A stretch of DNA of 34,893 bases from NCBI GenBank assembly GCA_001464155.1, contig LNEN01000145.1, positions 1 to 34,893 of the forward strand, in the 5' to 3' direction. Origin of the DNA: Cytophagales bacterium Ga0077538. Lineage in GTDB: Bacteria; Bacteroidota; Bacteroidia; Cytophagales; Cyclobacteriaceae. Below the pieces are notes generated by a model. That model was given only the letters and a program-made list of their open reading frames with translations. It was not told the DNA's origin and did not search any database. The position numbers were made by a program, and so were the translations under genes. Every line of letters begins with the position of its first letter. Position 1 is the first letter of the stretch. Shown here in pieces: positions 16,096 through 25,118 of the stretch.

Positions 16096-16443
16096 ATGAA
16101 AAAAGTATTTACCCTGATGGTGTGTGCCCTGGTGGTAACAGCCCTCTCTTGTTCTAAAAAGACCACAGCAGTAAGTGACACTAAAAAAGCGACAGTCACC
16201 TATGCACTTAACATTCAACCCCTGCTTGAAAGCAAGTGTGCACCCTGCCACCTGCCTGCCAAAGGAGGCAACAAAACTGATTTTAGTACTTACGAGGCCG
16301 CTAAGTCATACGTTGATCCTATGCTTGAGCGTGTTCAGCTGGCTGCAGGTACCAAAGGCTTTATGCCCATGAAGCGGGAGGCCCTTTCTGCCGAAGAGAT
16401 TGCCTTGCTGAAGAAATGGAAAGAAGAAGGATTGGCGAAGTAA
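16096..16443 (+). CDS. Small c-type cytochrome lipoprotein
   Basis: This 115-aa exported lipoprotein has a signal segment ending in the lipobox TALSC (lipid Cys19). A haem attachment motif CAPCH lies at 48-52 within INIQPLLESKCAPCHLP. A methionine pair in GFMPM (90 and 92) could supply the sixth haem ligand, and a C-terminal helix (SAEEIALLKKWKEEGL) closes the fold, as in class I or planctomycete-type cytochrome domains. It probably carries electrons in the periplasm, tethered to a membrane. No partner oxidoreductase is adjacent. It follows a strong terminator and ends at another, so it is a single-gene unit. Confidence 0.88.
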   Translation: MKKVFTLMVCALVVTALSCSKKTTAVSDTKKATVTYALNIQPLLESKCAPCHLPAKGGNKTDFSTYEAAKSYVDPMLERVQLAAGTKGFMPMKREALSAEEIALLKKWKEEGLAK

Positions 16444-16465
16444 AAAGTAGAAAAGTAAAAGCAGC

Positions 16466-16500
16466 GAGACCCAGTAGTATATCATCACTACTGGGGTCTC
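16466..16500. terminator. Hairpin between convergent cytochrome and phosphatase genes
   Basis: GAGACCCAGTAGT (16466-16478) pairs with ACTACTGGGGTCTC (16487-16500) with one bulged G. It lies between convergent stops. T-tracts are weak, so it is a probable shared terminator. Confidence 0.7.
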
Positions 16501-16521
16501 ACTTCTGGTGACTAATTCTGA

Positions 16522-17031
16522 TCAATATTTAATCTGTAGTGTGGTAGCATACACACCCTTCTCCAGCACATTCACGATCAACACATTTTCGTAATAGCTA
16601 TCATCGTAATCACCAAACTGTTTGGTACCAAGCAACAAGTTGGCGATCCATGGCACATTGTTGGAGTGACCAACCACCACAATCGTTTTGCCCTTATTCG
16701 CTTCGATCATATTGACAATCGCATCTTCTTTGAAAGGCTCATAGGATTGAATTTTCACACCCAGTTTTTCAGCTAAGGGAGTGACCGTATTCATGGTACG
16801 CTTATAATTGGTGGAATAAATAGCTGCTATTTCCTGCTTATGCAATAAATCCCCCAGTCGCTGAGCCCGCGCTTTTCCTACTTCACTCAACTCCGGATCT
16901 TTACTACCATCCGCAACCTTCTCGGCATGGCGCACCAAAATAAACGTGGTGATTTTTTTATCCTGTGCAAGGGTTGGCTGCAGGAATGCCGCGATGCCTG
17001 CCAATAACAAATAACTAATAACTATTTTCAT
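16522..17031 (-). CDS. Exported histidine phosphatase family protein
   Basis: This 169-aa member of the phosphoglycerate mutase/histidine phosphatase superfamily has a signal peptide (MKIVISYLLLAGIAAFLQPTLAQ), so it acts outside the cytoplasm. The catalytic motif is LVRHAEK with Arg34 and His35 (phosphohistidine). A second Arg lies in NYKRTMNT (Arg78) and the second catalytic His in GHSNNVP (His122). The acid is likely a Glu near 98-102. It is short, like SixA-type members. The substrate is unknown; it may be a sugar phosphate or nonspecific phosphomonoesters. It lies 5 bases after the NTF2-like gene on the same strand, which indicates an operon. Confidence 0.9.
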   Translation of the reverse strand: MKIVISYLLLAGIAAFLQPTLAQDKKITTFILVRHAEKVADGSKDPELSEVGKARAQRLGDLLHKQEIAAIYSTNYKRTMNTVTPLAEKLGVKIQSYEPFKEDAIVNMIEANKGKTIVVVGHSNNVPWIANLLLGTKQFGDYDDSYYENVLIVNVLEKGVYATTLQIKY

Positions 17032-17036
17032 AAGAC

Positions 17037-17531
17037 CTATTGATTATGCTTGGCTAAAATTTCTTTGGGTATTACGCATCCCTCGCGCTTGCGTGTATCG
17101 GCCAGGTGAAAAATCTTCCAACCGTTTTTTGTTTTGTGCAACAAGAAAGCATCCACACCACAGTGACTGAATTTGTGATCGAGGTAGAAGGCATAGTCGC
17201 ACCAGGCTTGCGCCATGTCGCCATCAATGTTAATTTTTACATTCCAAAATTCTTCCGTCCACTTTTCGGCATGAGGTGTACCCACTCCTTTTAGAAAGGC
17301 ATCGAGAGATGCCTCCTGTCGCAAGGCAGGGGCACCTGTTTTATCTCTGAAAATAGTGGCCGTATTAACAGCGCCTGTAAAGGCACTGTGTACTTTGCTG
17401 CTGTCGCCTTCGTACATGCCATCAAACAAAGTTTTAATCGTAGCAGCAATGGCTTGTTCATCGCTGGATTGTGCTTGTGCCGACATACCTCCCAACATGA
17501 GCAGACAGATTAGAAACAGATATGGTTTCAT
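17037..17531 (-). CDS. Exported NTF2-like protein (lumazine-binding-like)
   Basis: This 164-aa protein has a signal peptide (MKPYLFLICLLMLGGMSAQAQ) followed by one NTF2/SnoaL-like cone domain. It has an N-terminal helix EQAIAATIKTLFDGMYEGDSS, then strand motifs EEFWNVKINIDGDMAQAWCDY and VDAFLLHKTKNGWKIFHLADT. It resembles the putative lumazine-binding (PF12893) or DUF4440-type families, which bind small molecules or act as accessory subunits. Two or three Cys (WCDY, SHCG, REGC) could form a disulfide. It is the first gene of a two-gene unit with the histidine phosphatase; the shared role is unknown. Confidence 0.8.
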   Translation of the reverse strand: MKPYLFLICLLMLGGMSAQAQSSDEQAIAATIKTLFDGMYEGDSSKVHSAFTGAVNTATIFRDKTGAPALRQEASLDAFLKGVGTPHAEKWTEEFWNVKINIDGDMAQAWCDYAFYLDHKFSHCGVDAFLLHKTKNGWKIFHLADTRKREGCVIPKEILAKHNQ

Positions 17532-17663
17532 AAGATTGTTTTTGTGAAAGATCTGATAAAAAGTCCGGAAATTTTAATGCTTTTATGCAAATGGACTTTA
17601 GGGCGGGTACTAGTTAAATGTGAAGAATATCTGCTATTTTTAACATCCCATTGGTTTAAAATT

Positions 17664-18809
17664 ATGTACAAAACCCTCATAATCAGCTTTTTTACCCTCT
17701 TGGCCACTACTGTGTGGGCACAGAGTACTATTGATAGTTTAAAACAAGCCTTGCCAAAAGCAGAGGGCGAGTTAAAAGTAAAGACACTCAACGAACTCTT
17801 TCGTGCCTATCAGGAATCCGACCCTGTTACTGCCCTTGGCTATACACGGGAAGCGCTCAACCTGGCTTCCGAGATTGGAGATAAAAAAGGCATGGCTGCT
17901 TCTTATAATAATTTGGGTGTTTCGTATCGCCAGCAAGGAGCCATCGACAAAGCCTTGGAATATTACATTAACTCATTAAAAATTTATGAGTCGCTGGATA
18001 ACAAAGAGGGTATTGCAACCCTAAAGAACAACATCTCTACTATCTATTCCATTAAGAAAGATTATGGCTTGGCCGTAAATTACCTTGAGCAATCCTACGC
18101 CCTCTTCATTCAGCTAGGCGACAAGATGAAAATTGTTGGTTCTATGAATAACTTGGGCAATTTGAACAGTGAGTTGCAGCTCTACGAGAAAGCCATGCGC
18201 TATTATTCAGAAGCGTACCAACTCAGTCAACAAGCAGGCGTAGCCTATGCCGATCCTGTAAATAACCTCGGTAATATTTATTTCCGACAGGGCAACTACC
18301 AAAAAGCCGTAGAGTTCTATCTGAAAGCATTGGAAATACAAAAAGAAGGAAACGATCGACTCGGCACGTTGAATACCTTGACCAACATTGGAGCCGCCTA
18401 TACCAAAGCCAAACAGCCAAAACCTGCTTTGCAATATTTAACAGAAGCACAGGCCCTGGCGGAAGAATTACAGGCGTACAGTTATCTGCCAAATATTCTG
18501 CGCAGTCATGCCGATATCTTATACCAACAAGGCAAAGCAAAGGATGCGTACGAAACCATTTTGCGCTATGACTCCCTCCGTGAAAAAATGTATGGCGAAG
18601 AAAGCACTAAGAATATTGCCCAAATGGAACTTGTATTAAACTTCTCCGAAAAAGAAAAAGAACTACAGGTGCTGCAGAAGGAAGATCAAATTAAAACCTT
18701 GCAGCTGCGCAATTCGCGCCTCTTTATCGTGATGGTTATTTTAGGAGGTCTCATTGTATTGGGTGGTGCTAATCTCTACTACATGAGCAACAAAAAGAAG
18801 CTAGTCTGA
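17664..18809 (+). CDS. TPR protein with signal peptide and C-terminal membrane anchor
   Basis: I start this gene at Met 17664 (MYKTLIISFFTLLATTVWAQ), which gives a clean signal peptide. The frame is open from 17544, but the 40 codons upstream are not signal-like. The 381-aa product has about six tetratricopeptide repeats (for example SYNNLGVSYRQQGAIDKALEY and NNLGNIYFRQGNYQKAVEFY). A coiled coil (KEKELQVLQKEDQIKTLQL) and one membrane helix (SRLFIVMVILGGLIVLGGANLYY) follow, and it ends with MSNKKKLV. Periplasmic TPR plus coiled coil plus helix is the input half of Bacteroidota TPR-type histidine kinases and LuxR regulators, but the cytoplasmic output domain is absent. It is either a truncated sensor or a periplasmic scaffold anchored in the inner membrane. 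Confidence 0.85.
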   Translation: MYKTLIISFFTLLATTVWAQSTIDSLKQALPKAEGELKVKTLNELFRAYQESDPVTALGYTREALNLASEIGDKKGMAASYNNLGVSYRQQGAIDKALEYYINSLKIYESLDNKEGIATLKNNISTIYSIKKDYGLAVNYLEQSYALFIQLGDKMKIVGSMNNLGNLNSELQLYEKAMRYYSEAYQLSQQAGVAYADPVNNLGNIYFRQGNYQKAVEFYLKALEIQKEGNDRLGTLNTLTNIGAAYTKAKQPKPALQYLTEAQALAEELQAYSYLPNILRSHADILYQQGKAKDAYETILRYDSLREKMYGEESTKNIAQMELVLNFSEKEKELQVLQKEDQIKTLQLRNSRLFIVMVILGGLIVLGGANLYYMSNKKKLV

Positions 18810-18859
18810 ACTTCCTATTAAACACTGTTGTTATTTGCGTTTACCATTCTATTCACACT

Positions 18860-20077
18860 ATGCATAAAGTTGTCTTGTTTCTTCTGGCTGTCGCTTTAGT
18901 AAACTGTGCCCCAAAAACACCGGACCTTGTTGGAAACTGGAGAGCCGTGGTGGAAATGCAAGGACAAGAACTTCCTTTCACCTTTGAACTGCAAAAACAA
19001 GAAAGTACTTATAAAGCCATTATTCACAATGGCGAAGAACGACTCACCCTGGACGAAGTAAGTGTGCAGGGAGATTCACTGGTGATGGTCATGCATATTT
19101 TTGATGCGCAGGTAAAAGCAAAAATTGAAGAAGGAAAACTAACAGGCTCATTCGTCAAGAATTACGATCTCACAGCCACTGTACCCTTTCGCGCTACCAA
19201 AGGTGATACACACCGCTTTGCAAAAGCAGGACCTGCGGACGTAGATTTCTCAGGAAAGTATGCCGTTACCTTTACTTCCGAAAAAGACACCATTGAAGCA
19301 GTGGGCATTTTCAACCAAGTGAACAACGAAGTAACAGGAACTTTTCTTACACCTACCGGTGACTACCGTTACCTGCAGGGAAATGTAGTGGACAATCAAT
19401 TGAAGCTAAGTGCATTTGATGGCAACCACACCTATGTGTTTACCGCCATCCAACAAGGAGATTCTTTAGTGGGGCATTTCTATTCGGGAAAGGCACACCA
19501 TGAAAATTGGATAGGTGTAAAGTCAGAAGACGCCACACTACCCAGTGCGGAATCGCTCACCTATTTGAAAGAAGGATACGATAAAATTGAATTCAGCTTT
19601 CCGGATGTAAATGGAATTAAAATTTCTCCACAAGATGAATCCTTCAAAAACAAAGTGCTCATCCTTCAATTGTTTGGCACCTGGTGCCCTAACTGTATGG
19701 ATGAAACTAAGTTTCTGTCAGAATGGTATACAGCTAATAAAGATCGTGGGGTAGAAATTATTGGTCTGGCGTATGAACGCAAAGATGATTTTACCTATGC
19801 CAGCGAACGTGTTAAGAAAATGCAGGAGAAATTAAAGGTTGACTACACCTTTGTAATTGCCGGAGTCAACGATAAAGTAAAAGCAGCTGAAACACTCCCC
19901 ATGCTTCAAAAAGTAGCGGCCTTCCCTACTACCATTTTTATTGGGAAAGATGGAAAAGTAAAGAAGATTCATTCTGGATTTTCCGGTCCTGGTACAGGAA
20001 TCTATTTCGATCAGTTCAAAGAGGACTTTAATCAAACGGTTAATGAACTTTTAAACGAACAAAGCACTTTACAATAG
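18860..20077 (+). CDS. TlpA/ResA-like thioredoxin-fold lipoprotein
   Basis: This 405-aa lipoprotein has a short signal with lipobox ALVNC (lipid Cys16). Residues about 20-230 form a beta-rich domain found in Bacteroidota TlpA-like proteins ([39 protein letters not shown]). The C-terminal thioredoxin-like domain (about 245-395) carries [12 protein letters not shown] with the redox pair Cys276 and Cys279 and the cis-Pro segment [14 protein letters not shown]. It probably acts as a periplasmic thiol-disulfide reductase, for example in cytochrome c maturation; a cytochrome gene lies 2.4 kb upstream but is not linked to it. It starts 50 bases after the TPR gene and ends 14 bases before mnmA. Confidence 0.9.
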   Translation: MHKVVLFLLAVALVNCAPKTPDLVGNWRAVVEMQGQELPFTFELQKQESTYKAIIHNGEERLTLDEVSVQGDSLVMVMHIFDAQVKAKIEEGKLTGSFVKNYDLTATVPFRATKGDTHRFAKAGPADVDFSGKYAVTFTSEKDTIEAVGIFNQVNNEVTGTFLTPTGDYRYLQGNVVDNQLKLSAFDGNHTYVFTAIQQGDSLVGHFYSGKAHHENWIGVKSEDATLPSAESLTYLKEGYDKIEFSFPDVNGIKISPQDESFKNKVLILQLFGTWCPNCMDETKFLSEWYTANKDRGVEIIGLAYERKDDFTYASERVKKMQEKLKVDYTFVIAGVNDKVKAAETLPMLQKVAAFPTTIFIGKDGKVKKIHSGFSGPGTGIYFDQFKEDFNQTVNELLNEQSTLQ

Positions 20078-20091
20078 AAACAATAACAAGC

Positions 20092-21294
20092 GTGAAGAGC
20101 GTGGCATCATCGGTTGGGAAAGGAAAGCGTGTTGTAGTAGGATTGTCGGGAGGCGTGGATTCCAGCGTAACGGCCTATCTGCTACAACAACAGGGCTACG
20201 AGGTCATTGGCATGTTCATGAAAAACTGGCATGACGACTCGGTTACGATTAGCAACGAATGCCCCTGGCTGGATGACAGCAATGATGCCATGATCATTGC
20301 CCAACAACTCAACATTCCCTTTCAGGCCATCGACCTGAGCGCTGACTATAAAACACGCATTGTCGATTACATGTTTGCCGAGTACGAGCGAGGTCGCACA
20401 CCCAATCCGGATGTGCTGTGTAATCGTGAAATCAAGTTTGATATCTTCTTAAACGCAGCGCTAAAGCTTGGAGCAGATTACGTAGCCACCGGCCATTATG
20501 CACGAAGAGGTGAGGTAGATGTTAATGGTAAAAAAGTGTATCAGCTACTCGCAGGCAAAGACAACAACAAAGACCAAAGTTATTTTTTGTGTCAGCTCAC
20601 ACAAGCACAATTAAGCAAAGCCCTTTTTCCGATTGGGGAACTCACCAAACCAGAGGTGCGGGCCATCGCGAAAGAAATTAATCTAGCTACTGCCGAGAAA
20701 AAAGATTCACAAGGTCTGTGTTTCATCGGCAAAGTTCATTTGCCTGATTTCCTGCAACAACAACTAAAACCCAAGAGTGGCAACGTAGTAGAAATACCAG
20801 CTACCTCACCTGCTTTTGTAAATCGATTTGATTCAGCCGATCTAAAAAATAGCACTGCCCCCTACTCACTTTCTCCAACCTTAGGCACTCTTGTAGGTGA
20901 ACATAAAGGTGCGCACTACTACACCATTGGTCAGCGCAGAGGTCTCAACATTGGTGGTCATGAGAAACCCTTGTTTGTGATTGGTACCGACACGGCTGAG
21001 AATGTTATTTACATGGGCATGGGCGAAGATCATCCCGGTTTGTATCGCAAAGGCTTGTTTATACCTGCTGTAGATGAACATTGGATACGCGAAGACTTGC
21101 GCCTGGCGATTGGTGAATCCGCTAACTATATGGCGCGCATCCGCTATCGACAAAAATTAGAACCCTGTACGCTTCACAAAAAAGAAGAAGGCCTCTACAT
21201 TGTTTTTAATGTACCTCAACGAGGAATAACCCCCGGGCAGTTTGCTGCCTGGTATCGTGATGATGAGTTGGTAGGATCGGGTGTTATTAACTAG
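20092..21294 (+). CDS. mnmA: tRNA-specific 2-thiouridylase MnmA
   Basis: This 400-aa enzyme adds sulfur to U34 of Glu, Gln and Lys tRNAs using ATP and a persulfide donor. The PP-loop [18 protein letters not shown] lies at about 14-31. The catalytic cysteines are Cys110 in [15 protein letters not shown] and Cys210 in [11 protein letters not shown], and the ATP/tRNA motif [13 protein letters not shown] is present. The long insert [19 protein letters not shown] is typical of Bacteroidota MnmA. The start is a GTG at 20092, because no ATG lies between the previous stop and the PP-loop. The C-terminal beta domain is complete. Its stop overlaps the convergent SpoIIAA-like gene by 8 bases. Confidence 0.97.
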   Translation: MKSVASSVGKGKRVVVGLSGGVDSSVTAYLLQQQGYEVIGMFMKNWHDDSVTISNECPWLDDSNDAMIIAQQLNIPFQAIDLSADYKTRIVDYMFAEYERGRTPNPDVLCNREIKFDIFLNAALKLGADYVATGHYARRGEVDVNGKKVYQLLAGKDNNKDQSYFLCQLTQAQLSKALFPIGELTKPEVRAIAKEINLATAEKKDSQGLCFIGKVHLPDFLQQQLKPKSGNVVEIPATSPAFVNRFDSADLKNSTAPYSLSPTLGTLVGEHKGAHYYTIGQRRGLNIGGHEKPLFVIGTDTAENVIYMGMGEDHPGLYRKGLFIPAVDEHWIREDLRLAIGESANYMARIRYRQKLEPCTLHKKEEGLYIVFNVPQRGITPGQFAAWYRDDELVGSGVIN

Positions 21295-21631
21295 TCAAAA
21301 AATCCAGCGCTTCCTGCTCCGATTCAAAAGCTTTGAAGTTTACGTTCAAGAAATACGTTATGCCTTTTAACAAGGCTACCTTCGGACCGTGAATTCCTAA
21401 AAAGGCACCTTTCGGTATAAAAGATTTAGTAGCCTGCGTAAAAGCATGAGCTTCTTTCATATAGTTGGCAGTACCATAGGTGTTATCGTAGTTGGCAATG
21501 AAATAACATTTTTTCCCTTCCGCTACCACTGTATTGGTATGCAGATTTGTTAATGCGATCATCTCCGCTTCTTTCAAGCCACTATAATCCAACAGGTAAA
21601 TCTCCTTTCCCTTGTAGTCAATTCTTCTCAT
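21287..21631 (-). CDS. SpoIIAA/STAS-like hypothetical protein
   Basis: The frame is open from 21658, but Met 21631 ([21 protein letters not shown]) gives the usual family start, so the product is about 114 aa. Visible features are strands and helices of a SpoIIAA-like fold: [52 protein letters not shown] and the ending [16 protein letters not shown]. The [11 protein letters not shown] tail is typical of STAS-like small proteins in Bacteroidota. The function is unknown; it is not linked to an anti-sigma partner here. Its 3' end overlaps mnmA by 8 bases, and the lipoprotein gene upstream on the same strand ends at 21670. Confidence 0.65.
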   Translation of the reverse strand: MRRIDYKGKEIYLLDYSGLKEAEMIALTNLHTNTVVAEGKKCYFIANYDNTYGTANYMKEAHAFTQATKSFIPKGAFLGIHGPKVALLKGITYFLNVNFKAFESEQEALDFLTS

Positions 21632-21669
21632 TCGCTCGGTAGAAGGAAACAACAACATCGGCTAACGAA

Positions 21670-22353
21670 TTAGTTTGTTGTAAAAGAGAGTTGCTCTCCA
21701 TAGACAATCACAGTCCCTTCTTCATTACTCAGAAAGGCACGGTAATAGTACGTTGTTTGCGTTTGCAAGGAAACTAAAGGCGCCTGATACGAAAGAGGAG
21801 CAGCGGTTTCTCCGACTACCACTACAGTTGCTTGGAGCAGTGTAGTGAAGGGAGTAGCAGACCAGGCAAAACCATACTGCACAGATCCTAATTCATGGAG
21901 ATCTTCAAGAGCACCATTGAGTTGTGCAGAAGTGTTGGTGACAGCAGACGCAGGCAAGGTTGTGAGGTACTCCGAAGGCTGCGCAGTGCGGAAGGAAACC
22001 TCCTCGCCATAGTAAACGGTAGTAAAGGAAGGATTAGAAACAAACGCCCTCACAAAGTACTCCGTTGCAGGTGACAGATTGGTTAACTCTATGCTATAGT
22101 CTAAGGGACTTTCGGAAGTTTGTCCTACGAGCTCTTGCTCCTTTGCTGTGATAACGTTTACACCTGCTTCTGTTGACCAGAGGAAACCATAGTGCACTGG
22201 TTTTAAAGGACCTACTTCTTCCAGTGTTGCCTGAAGAATAGCACGATTCAATCCGATACCTGTAACGGTATTTGTTTTAACTTCAGGCGCATCTGCTTCA
22301 TCGCTTTGGCAAGCAAAGAGAGATAGCGCTAGTACAAGGGTTAGAATCCTCAT
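21670..22353 (-). CDS. Fibronectin type III-domain lipoprotein
   Basis: This 227-aa lipoprotein has lipobox LFAC (lipid Cys15) followed by QSDEADAP, acidic right after the Cys, which may be a surface-export signal. Two similar beta-sandwich units follow, each with the LNxAxLQATLEELG...YGFxWS and TEYFVRAFVSN/TTYYYRAFLSN pattern of FN3-like domains in Bacteroidota surface proteins (about 25-125 and 127-225). It is probably an adhesion or substrate-binding accessory on the outer membrane. No carbohydrate-utilisation genes lie beside it. Its start lies about 50 bases from an R1 element. Confidence 0.8.
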   Translation of the reverse strand: MRILTLVLALSLFACQSDEADAPEVKTNTVTGIGLNRAILQATLEEVGPLKPVHYGFLWSTEAGVNVITAKEQELVGQTSESPLDYSIELTNLSPATEYFVRAFVSNPSFTTVYYGEEVSFRTAQPSEYLTTLPASAVTNTSAQLNGALEDLHELGSVQYGFAWSATPFTTLLQATVVVVGETAAPLSYQAPLVSLQTQTTYYYRAFLSNEEGTVIVYGEQLSFTTN

Positions 22354-22401
22354 TGTTCAATTTACAAATTAATTCATGTATGAGTTCAATAACACTTTGT
22401 T

Positions 22402-22483
22402 AACTCACCCCGATCATCTTCGATGATCTTCCCCTCTCTACTTCGTAGAGAGGGGTGTCTTTCGCTAGAAACTCGGAGTGAGT
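22402..22483. repeat. R1 element copy B, opposite orientation
   Basis: AACTCACCCC (22402-22411) faces the imperfect arm CGGAGTGAGT (22474-22483). Inside are GATCATC/GATGATC (22412-22428), CCCCTCTCTAC/GTAGAGAGGGG (22431-22455, loop TTC) and a weak third hairpin near 22460-22471. The GATCATC arm comes first, so this is the reverse complement order of copy A. Confidence 0.8.
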
Positions 22484-22514
22484 CATGTCAGCAAACTCGC
22501 TGGTTAATTTCAAC

Positions 22515-23051
22515 TTAATGTTGCTCTGTAAACCCAGAAACACCTCCTGATACAATATACTTCATCGCTACCGGTCCGGAAATATTGAGTGGCTTCACGT
22601 TTTCTTTTGGCACAATGTAGTGCATTCCCGAGAGCGCATAGGAATGCGGAATGTACACAGAGATCATATCGTTAATGCCTATACCAGACAAGTCGGATTG
22701 GGTAACAAAACCAATCTCCAATACAGGTTTGTTAAACTTCTTTTTATCTCCCACAAAAGCATTCAGTAAATCCTTGAGCGAAGAGTAAATTAATTTCACT
22801 AAAGGAATTCGATTCATGCCATGATCAAACCACATGGATAAAGTTTGAAAGGCAAGATTAGACGTGAGGTAACCAAAAGCGGTGATGGCTACCAGAATAA
22901 TCAACACACCTAAACCTGGATAGGGAAGGTTCAACAAACTATCCAGCCAGGAAAAGGAGACATAAATAAAATAGGCAGTAGCGGTTAGCGGAACGATAAA
23001 GAGCGTTCCACTAAAAAAGTATCGGATTATTTTTCGAAAGGTACTTTCCAT
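22515..23051 (-). CDS. DUF502 family inner-membrane protein
   Basis: This 178-aa protein has two membrane helices (about 10-30 and 44-68) and a conserved soluble C-terminal part. Family motifs seen are YFFSGTLFIVPLTATAYFIY, RIPLVKLIYSSLKDLLNAF, VLEIGFVTQ and VYIPHSYALSGMHYIVPKEN. The usual length is 180-220 aa. The function is unknown. It follows the nqr terminator on the same strand and probably has its own promoter; it may share some read-through. Confidence 0.88.
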   Translation of the reverse strand: MESTFRKIIRYFFSGTLFIVPLTATAYFIYVSFSWLDSLLNLPYPGLGVLIILVAITAFGYLTSNLAFQTLSMWFDHGMNRIPLVKLIYSSLKDLLNAFVGDKKKFNKPVLEIGFVTQSDLSGIGINDMISVYIPHSYALSGMHYIVPKENVKPLNISGPVAMKYIVSGGVSGFTEQH

Positions 23052-23055
23052 AGCT

Positions 23056-23091
23056 ATAAAAAATAAAGGCTCCTGTGTTTACAGAAGCCTT
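23056..23091 (-). terminator. Terminator of the nqr operon
   Basis: On the minus strand AAGGCTTCTGT pairs with ACAGGAGCCTT (23066-23091) with one wobble, followed by TATTTTTTAT (23056-23065). It lies 25 bases after the nqrE stop. Confidence 0.85.
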
Positions 23092-23115
23092 CAGTGTTTC
23101 AAAGATCTATTTCTG

Positions 23116-23730
23116 TTAGATGGAGAATCCTAAGAAGCTCAGGAAGCCCAAGGACATCAATCCTACTAAGATAAAGGTAATACCTAATCCTCTTAAAGGA
23201 GCGGGTACATTGGAGTAACGCATTTTCTCACGCACACCTGCTAATGCTACGATGGCCAACATCCAGCCGATACCAGAACCGATTCCATAAACTGTTGCTT
23301 CTGCTAAGTTATACGGACGGCTCACCATGAAAAGTGCTCCACCCAAAATAGCACAGTTTACGGCAATCAAGGGAAGGAAAATTCCCAAGGCTCCGTATAA
23401 AGATGGAGAAAATTTCTCCACAGCCATTTCTGTTAATTGTACCATCGCAGCAATTACTGCAATGAAGATAATAAACTGAAGAAAGCCCAAATCAATAGTG
23501 GCAAAGTCTTCGCCTAACCAAGCGAGGGCCCCAGCATTCAATACATAGTTTTGGATTAACCAGTTGATGGGAACCGTAATACCCAACACAAACACAACGG
23601 CCACACCCAAACCAAATGCTGTATTTACTTTCTTCGATACGGCCAAAAAGGAACACATACCCAAGAAGTAAGCAAAAATCATGTTGTCGATAAAAATCGA
23701 ACGAACGCCAATGCTTATTAAGTTTTCCAT
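23116..23730 (-). CDS. nqrE: Na+-translocating NADH:quinone reductase subunit E
   Basis: This 204-aa integral membrane subunit is of the NqrDE/RnfAE family, with about six helices. The cysteines that bind the iron centre together with NqrD are visible in [12 protein letters not shown] and [11 protein letters not shown]. The start [20 protein letters not shown] is the expected end of the family. It is the last gene of the nqr cluster, 1 base after nqrD. The next feature is a terminator, not nqrF, which normally follows and carries the NADH/FAD/2Fe-2S domain. Confidence 0.96.
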   Translation of the reverse strand: MENLISIGVRSIFIDNMIFAYFLGMCSFLAVSKKVNTAFGLGVAVVFVLGITVPINWLIQNYVLNAGALAWLGEDFATIDLGFLQFIIFIAVIAAMVQLTEMAVEKFSPSLYGALGIFLPLIAVNCAILGGALFMVSRPYNLAEATVYGIGSGIGWMLAIVALAGVREKMRYSNVPAPLRGLGITFILVGLMSLGFLSFLGFSI

Positions 23731-23731
23731 A

Positions 23732-24406
23732 TTAATGCTCTCTGTAACCGTTAATGCTTCGTTGAATCCAGATAATGATACCGATCAGAATACACGCTCC
23801 TGCCGGTAATAAGAGAAGTCCATTGCCTTGGTAATGCAAGCCCATCGATTCAAAAACTTTCCATTCGAAAGCAAAGCCTTTGAACAAGGTGCCTGAACCA
23901 AACAACTCTCTTATGAAGGCCATGCTGATCAAAATCAATCCGTAACCAAAACCATTTCCTAATCCATCCAGGAAAGAGGGCCAAGGCTTGTTTGCCATGG
24001 CGTAGGCTTCCAAGCGACCCATTACAATACAGTTGGTAATAATCAAGCCAACATATACCGACATCAATTTAGACATGTCATAGACATAAGCCTTGAGCAA
24101 CTGGTCAACCATGATTACCCATACGGATACAATCGCTAACTGAACGATGATACGAATACGGGAAGGAATCGTATTGCGCATCATAGAGATGAACAAATTG
24201 GAGAAAGCCGTAACAAACGTAAGACCCAGGGACATTACGATAGCCGGCTTGATCTGTGACGTAATTGCCAGAGCAGAACAGATTCCCAATACCTGTACGG
24301 TAATCGGGTTATCAATGTCGAGCGGGTTTGTCAGTAGTTTCTTATTCTTCTTTGAAAAAAGTGCTTCGCTCTTAGCTACTTTCACTTCTGCAGTTTCTGT
24401 ACTCAT
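23732..24406 (-). CDS. nqrD: Na+-translocating NADH:quinone reductase subunit D
   Basis: This 224-aa integral membrane protein is of the NqrD/RnfE family, paralogous to NqrE. Six helices run from about residue 35. Cysteines lie in [11 protein letters not shown] and [14 protein letters not shown], the counterparts of the iron-site residues. The signature [12 protein letters not shown] is near 165-176. The N-terminus has an extra cytoplasmic segment of about 15 residues ([14 protein letters not shown]). It sits between nqrC (7 bases) and nqrE (1 base). Confidence 0.96.
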   Translation of the reverse strand: MSTETAEVKVAKSEALFSKKNKKLLTNPLDIDNPITVQVLGICSALAITSQIKPAIVMSLGLTFVTAFSNLFISMMRNTIPSRIRIIVQLAIVSVWVIMVDQLLKAYVYDMSKLMSVYVGLIITNCIVMGRLEAYAMANKPWPSFLDGLGNGFGYGLILISMAFIRELFGSGTLFKGFAFEWKVFESMGLHYQGNGLLLLPAGACILIGIIIWIQRSINGYREH

Positions 24407-24413
24407 CGCTCCC

Positions 24414-25118
24414 TTACTTTTTATTCTTCTTCAAATAATTCTGATAGCAGACAAAATAATCTTGCAACATATTGTTAACTCCTTTTGCCGTTAGGGTAGC
24501 ACCCGACATGCCGTCTACTTTATGCTTATCATTCGAGTAATCAAAGCCTTCGCCTTTCATCATCGTGATGGAAGCAACTTTGTCTCCTTCAAAGATGGCT
24601 TTGCTCTTGTAACGCACTTGAATTTCGTCTGAATCAATACGGGCACCTAAGCCTGGCGTTTCTCCAGCGTGTGCAAACTTCACCCCTTTAATGGTGTTGA
24701 AGTCTGACTCCAGTGAAACAAAACCCCAAATGTTATTCCACAATCCGTATCCAAACACGGGCATTACAACTGATTCAACCTGACCGCTTTCATTTGAAAA
24801 CTCGTAGACAGGAAGAAGTCTTTGATCAGGAGCTTTCTTATACTCAGAAGCAACAGCCACATCTTCTGCCTTCATGCCCTCTTGCACATTGCCGTTGTAA
24901 TCAATCACAAATGCTTTTACCTGTTTTGCATAAATCGCTGACGGATCATCACCCTCCTTCAGTTCCATTACGGTAGCCAGAATGTTTTTTTTCTGTTCAA
25001 GCGCAATGTTGGCTTGTTGTTTTTCTTTCAGGCTTTCAGAAGCGAAAGCGAGCAGACCACCGCACACAACGGTGAGGATGGCTGCATACATTACGATATA
25101 AAGATTAGACTGTCGCAC
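24414..25118 (-). CDS. nqrC: Na+-translocating NADH:quinone reductase subunit C
   Basis: This 234-aa protein has one N-terminal membrane helix (about 4-25) and a periplasmic FMN-binding domain. The flavinylation motif is VDGMSGATLTAKGV, in which the last Thr of SGAT carries covalent FMN. The long cytoplasm-facing C-terminal helix (LQDYFVCYQNYLKKNKK) is typical. Its start overlaps the end of nqrB by 14 bases, implying coupled translation. Flavin attachment requires ApbE, which is not in this window. Confidence 0.95.
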   Translation of the reverse strand: MRQSNLYIVMYAAILTVVCGGLLAFASESLKEKQQANIALEQKKNILATVMELKEGDDPSAIYAKQVKAFVIDYNGNVQEGMKAEDVAVASEYKKAPDQRLLPVYEFSNESGQVESVVMPVFGYGLWNNIWGFVSLESDFNTIKGVKFAHAGETPGLGARIDSDEIQVRYKSKAIFEGDKVASITMMKGEGFDYSNDKHKVDGMSGATLTAKGVNNMLQDYFVCYQNYLKKNKK

